Virus record (IMG/VR): IMGVR_UViG_3300037628_000897
Coordinates: 1 to 46,141 of that record
Reading direction: 5' to 3' (one strand)
DNA from: a virus
DNA: 46,141 nt
Both the position numbers and the translations under genes were made by a program. The notes beneath the pieces were generated by a model. The model made no database searches, had not been told where the DNA came from, and saw only the letters and a program-made list of their open reading frames with translations. Positions 24,840-32,820 of this stretch are shown in pieces. Position 1 is the first letter of the stretch. Each line of letters opens with the position of its first letter.

Positions 24840-26308
24840 TTTTTTTTTTTATCATCAACCGGTTCAGGTTGCAATCCGCGGCTTGCCCTATCAAGGGCAC
24901 CCATTATCAATTCCGGCAATTTAGCGGTAACTTTTTTATAGTTTTCGCTATATTTATGTATAAAACCTTCCGTGTCTTCCAGGCCTATATTGGTTCTGGG
25001 ATTGTTTCTCGTTTCGCTAAAACTATCGCTATTATCGTCGTCGTCTTCTTCCCCTGGAGGCGGAGGGGGTCTTCCTGATCCTTGTTGAAATACTATGACA
25101 TCATCACCCTCTTCGGGAACGGTAAGTCCATGAGCTTCATAGGCTTCTACTTTTTTTATTGGTAAACCATCTAAGAAAGCAGTATGTATCCTATCCGATT
25201 TTTTGTCTTGATCTTCCGGTTTTTCTGTTATTATGCTGAACTCAGGATATCCCCGCCCTGGATAATTCCACTCGACAAGCAACGGTATTAATTGCCGTTG
25301 TACGGCTCCGGATATTTCCTGGCCATCTACCTGGTTATATTCGCTCAATATCTGCTTATGCACCACGGATTGAGCTCTCGTTGAAAATTCGGAGGTCCCC
25401 GTTGCTAGTGTCTGCCCCACCAATATTTCTACGCACATATCTCCACAAAAATTAATATAATCCTTAAATCCGGTTTTCCCACTAGATGCAGCTGTTAATA
25501 TATCAATTATTACACCTTTTGGTACTCTTACCGAATATCCTGAATTTATATTTTCAACTGCTTTTTCCAATTCCACTTTTTCTTCAGCACTTAAAGTTCC
25601 CTCAACTTTTGCTATTGCTATAGGTGTTCCAAATCTATCGAGATGAGCACTCCAAAAGCCCATCCCATTTTTGAAAAACCAGTGGTACCATATTAGGGGA
25701 ATAAAAAGCGAAGTTCCCATCGGTTTATTGGCCGTTGGTTCATGGGTATATACTAAAAAGTTTTCAGCATCATAATTTTTATTGCATATATTAAATGATA
25801 TTAATTCTTTATTTATTAATACAGGTTCCGCCTGCATTCTATTTATAGGCATCAACCATTTTAAACCTACTTTACCAGCCCAAGGTCCTGTTTTAATATA
25901 TTTCGGTATTATCTGCAATAGTTCAAATTCATCCCTAATAGCATACATCAACCATCTTAAGGAATGTTCAAGGGTCTGCACTTTAATATTTTTTAAAACA
26001 TATTTGACAAAGCTTGCTACTTCTTTATCTATTTCTTCTGAGGTTGCCGGTTCCACCTTCCAACCGAAAGATAGCATACCTATTCTACGGTTGCGGAAAT
26101 TGGAATTTATTTTCGGGTTTTTTGCTTCTATTTCTTCATAATTGTCTAATGTTAAATTTGATGCATATAATTCAAAAGCATTGAACATATTCATAGCAGC
26201 ACTATAGGCATAGCTATGACCATCGTCTATTGGTTCAGTACTGACTTTATTACCCGATGGTAATTTTATATTTTTCAATGCTTTTTTTATCTTGCTAAAT
26301 ACAGCCAT
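24836..26308 (-). CDS. Portal protein, Mu gp29/DUF935-like
   Basis: 490 residues. RRIGMLSFGWKVEPATSEEI (about 74-93), EFELLQIIPKYIKTGPWAGK, GLKWLMPINRMQAEPVLINK, FLVYTHEPTANKPMGTSLFI and FGTPIAIAKVEGTLSAEEK are the DUF935 portal pattern. The C-terminus is low-complexity (GSGRPPPPPGEEDDDDNSDS) and ends in a lysine run encoded by the A-tract. It forms the dodecameric DNA channel. It shares one base with the terL stop and may be extended into a portal-MuF fusion by frameshifting. Confidence 0.88.
   Translation of the reverse strand: MAVFSKIKKALKNIKLPSGNKVSTEPIDDGHSYAYSAAMNMFNAFELYASNLTLDNYEEIEAKNPKINSNFRNRRIGMLSFGWKVEPATSEEIDKEVASFVKYVLKNIKVQTLEHSLRWLMYAIRDEFELLQIIPKYIKTGPWAGKVGLKWLMPINRMQAEPVLINKELISFNICNKNYDAENFLVYTHEPTANKPMGTSLFIPLIWYHWFFKNGMGFWSAHLDRFGTPIAIAKVEGTLSAEEKVELEKAVENINSGYSVRVPKGVIIDILTAASSGKTGFKDYINFCGDMCVEILVGQTLATGTSEFSTRAQSVVHKQILSEYNQVDGQEISGAVQRQLIPLLVEWNYPGRGYPEFSIITEKPEDQDKKSDRIHTAFLDGLPIKKVEAYEAHGLTVPEEGDDVIVFQQGSGRPPPPPGEEDDDDNSDSFSETRNNPRTNIGLEDTEGFIHKYSENYKKVTAKLPELIMGALDRASRGLQPEPVDDKKKK
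24839..24850 (-). promoter_or_regulatory. Candidate -1 slippery site at portal 3' end (A AAA AAG in an 11-A tract)
   Basis: The portal ends GAT GAT, eleven A, G, TAA. The last two sense codons, AAA AAG preceded by A, form the dnaX-type heptamer A AAA AAG (24845-24839). A -1 slip gives GTA ATT GAC.. in the MuF frame. I see no strong downstream stem. Transcriptional slippage adding one A, or a sequencing error (true tract of 12 A), would produce the same fusion. Confidence 0.6.
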
Positions 26309-27729
26309 TAAAAATTACCTATATATTTTTTATTATCATAATTTTTCCTGCCGCCCATATAGGCAGTAACAACCTCTTTCGTAGCTGATTTAGGCTTATA
26401 TGTTTCTATTTCTGACATATCAACATGCTCTTTCCACTCACTATATATCGCGTAAGTAACAGCATCTATGGCATGGTTGACGGAATTATTGGCTATATCC
26501 TCACAATATTTATTCGATGTACCAGGTATTTTTCTCTTTTTAAGACCCAGAACCTCTTCGCCAAATATCATGCATTGCAGAATATCATAATAAAAAGTAG
26601 GGTATCCCGTATCCGGTCTTATATGGATAAGATTTCTCAGCTTTCCCAGCCTGCCCTGTACGGATCCCTTATCTTTTATTGATGATCTTGCGTCCAGTCC
26701 TGCTTTTACAAAAGCGGCAACCATATTGGGCTCGGCCGCATCTACCCATAATGTCGTATAATTCCATTTATCATGTAATCTTACTGCTTCTGATACCCAC
26801 CATATTTGATCTTTGCCGGGTGTATAAACTATATCTAACAACCAGTAAGTCTTGTCCTTTATTCCAATAACCCCAATGCAACCTGGATCTGTATATCCAA
26901 TATCACAGCCGGCTATAATGTAATCAAAAGACTCAGGGGCCCTTGTTATTCCCAAGACATTATCAGGGCCGAAACCATGTGCTTTTTTAGAGAATTCGGG
27001 AAAGGCTTTTCCTAAAGATTCTACCCTTTTGCCATCCAGATATTTTAATTGTTCGTTTTCATCATAAGTTAGACGTAAATTGGGCTCATAATTATCAGGT
27101 AAATTTTCTTTATTATCTTTGGTTTGGGAAAAATAGGCTTTGAAATACGGGTTATCTTTTTGTAGATCGAATAATTTAGCAACCTGGGAATCTTCTTCGG
27201 GGTTCGTGGGATATAGAAGACACCTAAAAGGTATACCTGGCTGTCTTAGCCGGCCCAAAAGCATATTATTAACCGATTGGGTGATATTAGAGGCCTCTTC
27301 TACCAGTATCGCTCCATATTGAGGACCTTTTACTTTTGGCGCCTCGGCCAATTGCCTGAATCGTATTTCAGAACCGTTTTTCAAATAGATATTTTGGGGA
27401 TGTGATTTTTTGTAAGTCTCGATGGTTTCCGGCGGTAATATTTCTAAGATCTGAGGTATTACGAGATCCTGTACAACAGGGTAGGTTGCAGCTCCAGCCA
27501 ATCCCAGATTACCCGGAAAGGCAAAAAGCAACAATATAAAGACATAGGCACAGATAAAACTTTTACCCGATCCCAGGCCACCTTCACATAATATATATTG
27601 AACCATATCGGCAACGCGGGCATCCCCTGAGTTTTTAATACACTGAAAAATAAAATGCAGCATATTTATTTGCCACTTTACATTCAGCTTTATAGGAAGG
27701 ACATCGATATCTAATTTATTATCAATCAT
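26308..27729 (-). CDS. terL: Terminase large subunit
   Basis: 473 residues from the ATG at 27729, chosen because it overlaps the terS stop (AATGATTGA); a longer start at 27762 would overlap terS by 41 bases. ATPase: Walker A GGLGSGKS (50-57), Walker B YGAILVEEA. Nuclease: AGCDIGYTDPG, LWVDAAEPNMV and NHAIDAVTYAIYS supply the acidic metal ligands. It packages DNA through the portal encoded next. Confidence 0.93.
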   Translation of the reverse strand: MIDNKLDIDVLPIKLNVKWQINMLHFIFQCIKNSGDARVADMVQYILCEGGLGSGKSFICAYVFILLLFAFPGNLGLAGAATYPVVQDLVIPQILEILPPETIETYKKSHPQNIYLKNGSEIRFRQLAEAPKVKGPQYGAILVEEASNITQSVNNMLLGRLRQPGIPFRCLLYPTNPEEDSQVAKLFDLQKDNPYFKAYFSQTKDNKENLPDNYEPNLRLTYDENEQLKYLDGKRVESLGKAFPEFSKKAHGFGPDNVLGITRAPESFDYIIAGCDIGYTDPGCIGVIGIKDKTYWLLDIVYTPGKDQIWWVSEAVRLHDKWNYTTLWVDAAEPNMVAAFVKAGLDARSSIKDKGSVQGRLGKLRNLIHIRPDTGYPTFYYDILQCMIFGEEVLGLKKRKIPGTSNKYCEDIANNSVNHAIDAVTYAIYSEWKEHVDMSEIETYKPKSATKEVVTAYMGGRKNYDNKKYIGNF

Positions 27730-28171
27730 TAGCTTTTGCTTTTTTCGCGACTGCCTGTTCAAGGCTTTCGAAATTGATATTGATCACTGTCGGCTTTTTA
27801 TCTTCTTCCCCGGTAGCCAACAAATCTTTCATAAGCCATTCGGGCGCTCTTTTTCTTGTCACTGTTTTTATGTCGTGTTTTGTTCCGATCTTATCCAGAG
27901 CTTGGGAGTCTACTATTTCCGTAACCGAGCCGTCATCGGATAGCAACTCATCACGGATATGATTCACTCGGTTTATCAATGACTCCCGTTTATTCTGGCG
28001 CCAATAAGCCCGGGCTTTTTTTACCAGTTTCGCAAATTCAGGCTTATTTTTTAACCATTTTGACCAGGTTGATTTTGTAACACCGGCAGCTTTTATGCCT
28101 TCTTTTGTATCGCCGGTGTTCTCCAACACAATACGGACGTCGTACAGAGTTTCGGTATTATATTTCGACAT
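27722..28171 (-). CDS. Terminase small subunit
   Basis: 149 residues. N-terminal helix-turn-helix (TKEGIKAAGVTKSTWSKWLK, about 22-41), a helical middle (KKARAYWRQNKRESLINRVN) and a C-terminal tail (VININFESLEQAVAKKAKAN) likely to contact TerL. It is the first gene of the late operon. Its leader duplicates the element before the protease gene. Confidence 0.82.
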   Translation of the reverse strand: MSKYNTETLYDVRIVLENTGDTKEGIKAAGVTKSTWSKWLKNKPEFAKLVKKARAYWRQNKRESLINRVNHIRDELLSDDGSVTEIVDSQALDKIGTKHDIKTVTRKRAPEWLMKDLLATGEEDKKPTVININFESLEQAVAKKAKAND

Positions 28172-28214
28172 GTTCTATTTATCGGAGGGGGTGCACTTTT
28201 GGGGTGCATTATTG
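28169..28214 (-). promoter_or_regulatory. Duplicated leader element, copy 2 (before terS)
   Basis: Same element as 23895-23940: start codon, CTCCGATAA-type spacer, C-rich run and a TGCAC/GTGCA hairpin, with three or four differences over about 46 bases. Its outer edge overlaps the stop codon of the 28209-28571 gene. Confidence 0.75.
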
Positions 28215-28571
28215 GGGATTGTTTCGCAAAGTTGGGGCAATAGCCTTTACTCTAATGAGTTCAGCGAGTGAATATAGATTTACTCCTTTTTCATTTTTTT
28301 TCATTTTAATATTGTATCTTTCTCTTAAATGTCTTAGCTGTCTTTCAGTTCTTATTCCTAAATATTCTATGGCTTCTTCTTTGTTTAAATCTTCCTTTTC
28401 CTCTATTTTGTTTTGTATTTTTAATTTCACTTCCCATACATTCAAGGCCTCGCGTCCCTTTTCTATCAACTCATTGTATTTATAAGTTGTGAATCCATCT
28501 CGTAATCTTAAATCAAGATATTCCAATAATATATTAGAATCCACCAAGCCGATTAATACTTCAGCAGCCAT
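28209..28571 (-). CDS. HTH protein beside attP and terS (possible packaging or recombination accessory)
   Basis: 120 residues. The N-terminal part is helical and acidic. Residues about 60-110 look like a winged-helix/MerR-type DNA-binding domain: EDLNKEEAIEYLGIRTERQL, RHLRERYNIKMKKNEKGVNL, YSLAELIRVKA. It lies between terS and attP, so either a recombination directionality factor or a terminase-associated DNA binder fits; the sequence does not decide. Confidence 0.65.
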   Translation of the reverse strand: MAAEVLIGLVDSNILLEYLDLRLRDGFTTYKYNELIEKGREALNVWEVKLKIQNKIEEKEDLNKEEAIEYLGIRTERQLRHLRERYNIKMKKNEKGVNLYSLAELIRVKAIAPTLRNNPQ

Positions 28572-28632
28572 CCTTATTCTTTCATTTTTATTCCCAATTC
28601 TTAAAATTTTAAATACTCCGACTAATAGTTAG

Positions 28633-28651
28633 TGTGCAGTAATTGTGCAGT
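28633..28651. repeat. Putative integrase arm-type repeat, left
   Basis: TGTGCAGTAATTGTGCAGT is two TGTGCAGT units in tandem. A near-identical 19-mer lies at 28852-28870 on the other side of the attP core, in the same orientation. Paired flanking direct repeats suit integrase arm sites. Confidence 0.45.
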
Positions 28652-28759
28652 AGAGTTATCCCACTTCCCCCCTATTTCTCCTTATTACTTTATTCTATAT
28701 CTTTATATTTCTGCTACTTACCTATTTCCCCGTATATTCCCATATACTGTTTTATATTT

Positions 28760-28802
28760 CCTAAACCGGAGGTCGGAGGTTCGAATCCTCTCGGGCGTAC
28801 CA
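28760..28802 (+). other. attP core: 3' half of tRNA-Arg (CCU)
   Basis: The segment runs from the anticodon CCT (28760-28762, preceded by T33) through the anticodon stem 3' arm, variable loop AGGTC, T arm GGAGG-TTCGAAT-CCTCT (775-791), acceptor 3' strand CGGGCGT, discriminator A and CCA (28800-28802). No 5' half of the tRNA is present, as expected for an attP that restores a host tRNA-Arg gene on integration. The integrase stop is 15 bases away. Confidence 0.88.
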
Positions 28803-28816
28803 ATTGTATCAGGTAG

Positions 28817-29905
28817 TTATGCTATTTTTGACTTTCCTTTTTCTGGCTTGCTGTGCAGTAATTGTGCTGTTGGGACGTTGTTCATTTTGTTGTCGAGGTG
28901 ATTTAGGGCGTGCACCTTGTGGCTGGGGGCCAGGTGGGCATAGCGTAGGGTCATGGATACTGATTTATGGCCTAATATCTCTTTTGCTGTTGTTAGATCG
29001 ACCCCGCTCATTATCAGTTGTGAGGCGAAGGTGTGCCGGATATCGTGAAAACGGAAGTCACATATCCCGGCTTTTATCAATGCGGTACGGAACGATTTTT
29101 TTACATCTTTGTAACGGCGGCCGTACTTATCTGCAAAGACGTAAGGGCTTTGTTTGTTTTTTTGTAGCTCTTTTAGGGTGACAAGCAAGGTTTTGTTGAT
29201 TGGTATTTCGCGACGATCGCCGTTTTTTGTTACCTCGAGGAGTATAAAACCGTGGTGTAGATCGATATTTTTGTACCATCGTAGCGATAGTATCTCTTCT
29301 TTTCGCATCCCTGTGTTGAGGGCGGTTATCACTATGGGTTTTAAATGAGGCGAGCAGGCTTTTATTAGGGTTCTGCATTCTTCGAAAGATAGATATCTTA
29401 GTCGTGTGTTTTCTTCGGGCAATAATTTAGCTTTACGAACCCGCCGAAGGACTTCGCCGTCCGTCATATCCCAGTCGACCGCTTTGGTGAACATGTGTTT
29501 TAGCACGGCTATATATCTGTTATTTGTTGCGGGTGCCTTTTTTTCATTTATAAGTTTTGTTTGATATCTTTCTACTATCAGAGTGTTGAATTGATTCAGT
29601 GGCAAATCCCGGAAATGCTCGAACAACTTATTTACAATACGAACCTTGGTATAATAATTTTTCTGGCGCTCTATCCATTCGGCATATTGATCTTTTAGCT
29701 CTTCGAAGGTGTTGCTCTTTGCACGCATCATCAACAGGGGATCTTTGCCCTCAAGGACGGCCTGGCGGCGCTGGGTGAGTATATTTATCGCCTCGCGGTG
29801 TTTCGTGCCGTCCCCAGTTGATTCTCGGCGTAGAATGCCATCAGGTCCATTATATCGTATCCACCAGATATTACCGCGTTTATAGACGCCTCTTATTTTC
29901 GGCAT
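28817..29905 (-). CDS. int: Phage integrase (tyrosine recombinase) at attP
   Basis: 362 residues. A short AP2-like N-terminus (RGVYKRGNIWWIRYNGPDG), a core-binding domain (about 65-155) and a catalytic domain with Arg201 (NTGMRKEEI), Lys227 (VTKNGDRREI), His287 and Arg290 (HDIRHTFAS), His313 (LGHKSVSMTLRY) and nucleophile Tyr322. All residues are present. Its 3' end abuts the tRNA-Arg attP core, so this is the site-specific integrase of the element. A second intact recombinase lies at 1173-2270. The first codons of int are duplicated at 30123-30146. Confidence 0.95.
   Translation of the reverse strand: MPKIRGVYKRGNIWWIRYNGPDGILRRESTGDGTKHREAINILTQRRQAVLEGKDPLLMMRAKSNTFEELKDQYAEWIERQKNYYTKVRIVNKLFEHFRDLPLNQFNTLIVERYQTKLINEKKAPATNNRYIAVLKHMFTKAVDWDMTDGEVLRRVRKAKLLPEENTRLRYLSFEECRTLIKACSPHLKPIVITALNTGMRKEEILSLRWYKNIDLHHGFILLEVTKNGDRREIPINKTLLVTLKELQKNKQSPYVFADKYGRRYKDVKKSFRTALIKAGICDFRFHDIRHTFASQLIMSGVDLTTAKEILGHKSVSMTLRYAHLAPSHKVHALNHLDNKMNNVPTAQLLHSKPEKGKSKIA
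28852..28870. repeat. Putative integrase arm-type repeat, right
   Basis: TGTGCAGTAATTGTGCTGT, 18 of 19 bases identical to 28633-28651. It lies within the last codons of the integrase gene, so part of the likeness could be fortuitous. Confidence 0.4.
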
Positions 29906-29906
29906 T
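29883..29906. repeat. 24-bp direct repeat, copy at int start
   Basis: It covers the int start codon and next codons and matches 30123-30146 at 23 of 24 positions. The two copies bracket the 68-residue zinc-ribbon gene with a 240-base offset, suggesting a duplication or insertion event. Confidence 0.8.
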
Positions 29907-30111
29907 ATTCAATCATACTTATTTGATGGGAACAATATGAGCAGATATATGTGCCTTTTGCTTCTTCTTGTTCTTCCAATGCTATTGAGTATAATTCTTT
30001 CATATTATACTTATGTCTCATTGTTTTGCCACATTGACATGGCATGGTTTTCTTCATTCTTTCTCTATCTTTAGCTTCTATATCAACATAAAACTTTTGT
30101 ATATCCATCAT
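29905..30111 (-). CDS. Small zinc-ribbon-like protein (inserted between direct repeats)
   Basis: 68 residues with CQCG (about 25-28) and CSYC (about 57-60), a probable four-Cys zinc site, around a charged helix (NMKELYSIALEEQEEAKG). It lies between the two 24-bp direct repeats, immediately before int (shared base at 29905). Function unknown. Confidence 0.65.
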   Translation of the reverse strand: MMDIQKFYVDIEAKDRERMKKTMPCQCGKTMRHKYNMKELYSIALEEQEEAKGTYICSYCSHQISMIE

Positions 30112-30122
30112 ATTTCCGATTT

Positions 30123-30146
30123 TAGACGCCTCTTATTTTCGACATT
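30123..30146. repeat. 24-bp direct repeat, distal copy
   Basis: Second copy of the int-start segment, now read out of frame at the end of the 93-residue gene (..KKQCRK stop). A likely relic of an earlier junction where int directly followed that gene. Confidence 0.8.
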
Positions 30147-30414
30147 GTTTTTTACTGTTCCTAAGGCCAGGCCATAAAGGAGCATAAAATTCATCGCCTA
30201 GGCAATCGCACCAATGTGTTATTTTAATATCTTCTGTTCTAATAACTCCTCCAGTCAAAAAATATGGGCTGCCCTTATCTCCTGCAGCATATTTAAGATA
30301 GCCCACAGAAACAGAAGGAGCTATTGTAGCAGTACCTGACGCCTGTACCAATACACACCTATATGTTTTTGGTAGTCCTTTGGTTTCAGCTCCTTTAAAT
30401 TCTTTCCATTCCAT
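30133..30414 (-). CDS. DUF551-like small phage protein
   Basis: 93 residues: MEWKEFKGAETKGLPKTYRC, YLKYAAGDKGSPYFLTGG and ITHWCDCLGDEFYAPLW resemble the short DUF551 type found in early phage operons. The last codons fall in the 24-bp repeat, so the C-terminus may have been replaced by the insertion event. Function unknown. Confidence 0.6.
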   Translation of the reverse strand: MEWKEFKGAETKGLPKTYRCVLVQASGTATIAPSVSVGYLKYAAGDKGSPYFLTGGVIRTEDIKITHWCDCLGDEFYAPLWPGLRNSKKQCRK

Positions 30415-30439
30415 AATTTATATCCTGCAAAAGTTAATG

Positions 30440-30919
30440 TTAAGGGAGAAAGCGAATAGTTTTTTTCGTTCCACATGTTGCATCATCCTCAACAGTCACA
30501 GTAAAAGCGCAACTGTCAAATCTGTCAGGTGCGTTCTCTTTTGATACAATAAATCCAGATTCGCTGTGCTTATCTCTGATTGTATAAGTATGGCCTGGAT
30601 TATTTTGCAACTCTTCCTCCGGAGTATAATTAAAATGTGGCCTTATGGCTTCTATTTGCTTTGCTGTCAACTTCCAAAAGCCTTGATTTTCATGTACTGC
30701 TAGATCACCTTTATGATCCCGGATAAAATACATATCGCTTCCAAAGGCTCCCCATTTTTCCCTGATTTGAACTACATAGCCGACAAATTGTTGCCCGGTT
30801 GTCGTTAAACCAGAAAGCAAGTAATCTCCATATTTTATGTTTTTTGGGATCCCTGTTAATCCAGTAATGAATCGAGAATGATCTAATTCTCCTACTAGTT
30901 TTACAATAATATCTTCCAT
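30440..30919 (-). CDS. Early protein of unknown function
   Basis: 159 residues from ATG 30919 (TTG 30934 and ATG 30925 are alternatives). Beta-rich: MEDIIVKLVGELDHSRFITG, GYVVQIREKWGAFGSDMYFI, AFTVTVEDDATCGTKKTIRF. No family recognised. Confidence 0.6.
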   Translation of the reverse strand: MEDIIVKLVGELDHSRFITGLTGIPKNIKYGDYLLSGLTTTGQQFVGYVVQIREKWGAFGSDMYFIRDHKGDLAVHENQGFWKLTAKQIEAIRPHFNYTPEEELQNNPGHTYTIRDKHSESGFIVSKENAPDRFDSCAFTVTVEDDATCGTKKTIRFLP

Positions 30920-30968
30920 AATCATCCAATACAAAAAATTAGTCTAATAGCAGATAATTCCAAACATC

Positions 30969-31262
30969 TTATTTTTTACCTATTCCCGCAGGCAATGGAT
31001 TCAATGCGGGATAGGTTTGTTTATCCAGCATTGAATCTATATCGCTTTTTCTGTATCTTATGGAATTGCCAACTTTTACAAAAGGGATTTTACGGTTTTG
31101 TTTTGCGTCATATACCCAATCCCGTGATACTTTCAGATATGCCGCCAGTTCATCGGCGTTAAACAATACGACGCTTTCTGTGCTCTTTGGCATGGCCTTT
31201 ACTATGCGGTCGACTACCCTATCCGCAAGCTCTTTTATAAATTCTTCGTCGAATATTGACAT
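30969..31262 (-). CDS. Excisionase-family helix-turn-helix protein
   Basis: 97 residues. The region ELAAYLKVSRDWVYDAKQNR, KIPFVKVGNSIRYRKSDIDS is the helix_turn_helix_17/excisionase signature (recognition helix, wing, then RYRKSDID). Such proteins act as recombination directionality factors or early regulators. Two intact integrases are present, so it could serve either. Confidence 0.82.
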   Translation of the reverse strand: MSIFDEEFIKELADRVVDRIVKAMPKSTESVVLFNADELAAYLKVSRDWVYDAKQNRKIPFVKVGNSIRYRKSDIDSMLDKQTYPALNPLPAGIGKK

Positions 31263-31263
31263 T

Positions 31264-31671
31264 TTAGCACTTTCCTGCTTTTTTGCTAATATATTTTAGA
31301 TTGGGAGTTTGCTTTCCATAGCAGCTTTCGCATAACATCCGGCCTGGCTGGCCCTGTCGTCTATAGGTACCTTTTTTGCAAGCATCGCAAATATATCTAG
31401 GGCCAGGCGGCAATGGTGTTAGCTCGCTTTTATTCACTATCTTCCGCATGATCGTTCTAAATGCATCTATGTACGCCAGGTATTTTTCTGGGCTTATACG
31501 GCGGACACCACGTATATAAGTAGCCAACTCGCTATGATTATAACCTAGATATTTATCTACTCTTTTCGTTGGTATCCTGGATATTGTAATCAGGTCCACT
31601 AATCCCTTTGGATCCCTTTTGTTGAGATAAAAACACCTCCTGTTGCTGTTTTGTCTTACTGCTCTATCCAT
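31264..31671 (-). CDS. Early protein with HTH-like N-terminus and zinc ribbon
   Basis: 135 residues. RIPTKRVDKYLGYNHSELAT looks like a helix-turn-helix (about 32-51); CDACKKG and CESCYGK (about 94-120) form a two-pair Cys site. It overlaps the O-like gene end by 8 bases. A DNA-binding role is plausible but not shown. Confidence 0.65.
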   Translation of the reverse strand: MDRAVRQNSNRRCFYLNKRDPKGLVDLITISRIPTKRVDKYLGYNHSELATYIRGVRRISPEKYLAYIDAFRTIMRKIVNKSELTPLPPGPRYICDACKKGTYRRQGQPGRMLCESCYGKQTPNLKYISKKAGKC

Positions 31672-32563
31672 TAGCCAGACCCCCTTCCAGTGCTTCCAGC
31701 CTTTCCGTTTGTTGGGGCGTTAATGCGTCGACTTCTCCACGTTTTGCCCATGCTCTATGGGAACGCAATATAGACAATTCCTTCTCTTCCGGCGTTCTTT
31801 CTTTTGGCTCGTGAGCTCCTACTTTGGACTGAGCGGCCAGTATTTCATCATTATCCGGAGGTTTTTTTGCTCTTGCCAAATCGTAAAATCGGGGGTAATT
31901 AACCGGTTTCATGATCCAATCGAAACCAGCTACCCATTTACTTGGGTTATAACCCTGGTGATGTCGGGAATCCGTAAGAGCTTTAAATATTTGCTCCCAA
32001 TCATCGTAATTATCATAATCTTCCCAGGCTTTTTTAATTGCTTTTTTACGGCTGTTGCTAAGCTTATTCGGCCGGCGGATTACTGGTATATTTTCCGTTA
32101 TGGTTTTGTTCCATAATTCCGCGAGTCGACAGTAGTTTCTTTTTTCTTTTGTAAGAGTTTCTTTAATTCTACTAATAGAAAGGCGATTATCATTATTGAT
32201 AACGCCCGTTATCTTTTTTGATAACGCTTTTTTTACCGTTATCTTTTTTGATAACGGCTTCCATTCTTCTAAGTCCTTGTTAATGCTATATTTTCTTATG
32301 CTAACGTTATCAATATTGATAACGATTATCTTTTTTGATAAAAGGTTGTTTAAAGCCCTCTTAATGTTAGGTTTTTTTATGTTTGTCAGCATTTCAAATT
32401 GTCCCAATGAAATGGCGTCTTCGCTCTTTCCCCAGCCATATGTTTTCCGTAAAATAACCCAAAGACATTGGACCTCTTCACCCGATATTCTTATCCCTGC
32501 CAGGGCTTCGATTATCGGGTTTGCAATCCTGGTATAACCATCATCAAGTTTTGGGGACTTCAT
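31664..32563 (-). CDS. Replication initiator, lambda O-like
   Basis: 299 residues. The N-terminal domain is a phage replication O winged helix: DGYTRIANPIIEALAGIRIS, GEEVQCLWVILRKTYGWGKS, AISLGQFEMLTNIKKPNIKR, ALNNLLSKK. The middle (about 75-135) has repeated LSKKI peptides because it is encoded by the iteron array. The C-terminal part (WAGFDW-type: NPSKWVAGFDWIMKPVNYPR) resembles the initiator tail that recruits a helicase loader. Neighbours include a DnaA-domain protein and Xis-like genes. This is the best candidate for the phage origin-binding protein. Confidence 0.85.
   Translation of the reverse strand: MKSPKLDDGYTRIANPIIEALAGIRISGEEVQCLWVILRKTYGWGKSEDAISLGQFEMLTNIKKPNIKRALNNLLSKKIIVINIDNVSIRKYSINKDLEEWKPLSKKITVKKALSKKITGVINNDNRLSISRIKETLTKEKRNYCRLAELWNKTITENIPVIRRPNKLSNSRKKAIKKAWEDYDNYDDWEQIFKALTDSRHHQGYNPSKWVAGFDWIMKPVNYPRFYDLARAKKPPDNDEILAAQSKVGAHEPKERTPEEKELSILRSHRAWAKRGEVDALTPQQTERLEALEGGLANG
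32185..32343. repeat. Iteron array inside the O-like gene (probable replication origin)
   Basis: Five copies of a 20-bp pseudo-palindrome, consensus CGTTATCTTTTTTGATAACG, at 32185-32204, 32207-32226, 32237-32256, 32305-32324 and 32324-32343. The inverted core GTTATC..GATAAC is conserved while the centre varies. A T-rich gap lies at 32262-32300. Iterons within the initiator gene are the lambda ori arrangement. Confidence 0.85.
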
Positions 32564-32820
32564 TTATATTTTTTCAGAATTGGTATCTTTTCCATGACAG
32601 CCCTAAGCTCTTTTTTTTGACGATCCCAGAATTCCCAATGGCTTATATCTTTTTCGCTATAAAATATAAGCAATTCCAGATTTTTTTTTCTTTCTATTGT
32701 TCTTTCAAGATCCTTTTGTAGTTTATATTTATATCGTTCAGAGACAGCGAGTCTGTCCCCTATAGACCTATACTTCGTTAGGTTAATCGTTTTATTATTT
32801 TTTCCCCATAGTCTCATCAT
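32560..32820 (-). CDS. Small coiled-coil early protein
   Basis: 86 residues from Met at 32820 (a longer frame opens at 32853 inside the upstream gene). Charged helical: ERYKYKLQKDLERTIERKKN, DISHWEFWDRQKKELRAVME. It overlaps the upstream gene end (ATGA-type region) and ends 4 bases inside the O-like gene start. Unknown function. Confidence 0.6.
   Translation of the reverse strand: MMRLWGKNNKTINLTKYRSIGDRLAVSERYKYKLQKDLERTIERKKNLELLIFYSEKDISHWEFWDRQKKELRAVMEKIPILKKYK

Noticed and set aside
28741-28802. Complete tRNA gene
   Set aside because: Only the 3' half from the anticodon onward is tRNA-like; the upstream bases do not form D arm or acceptor 5' strand.
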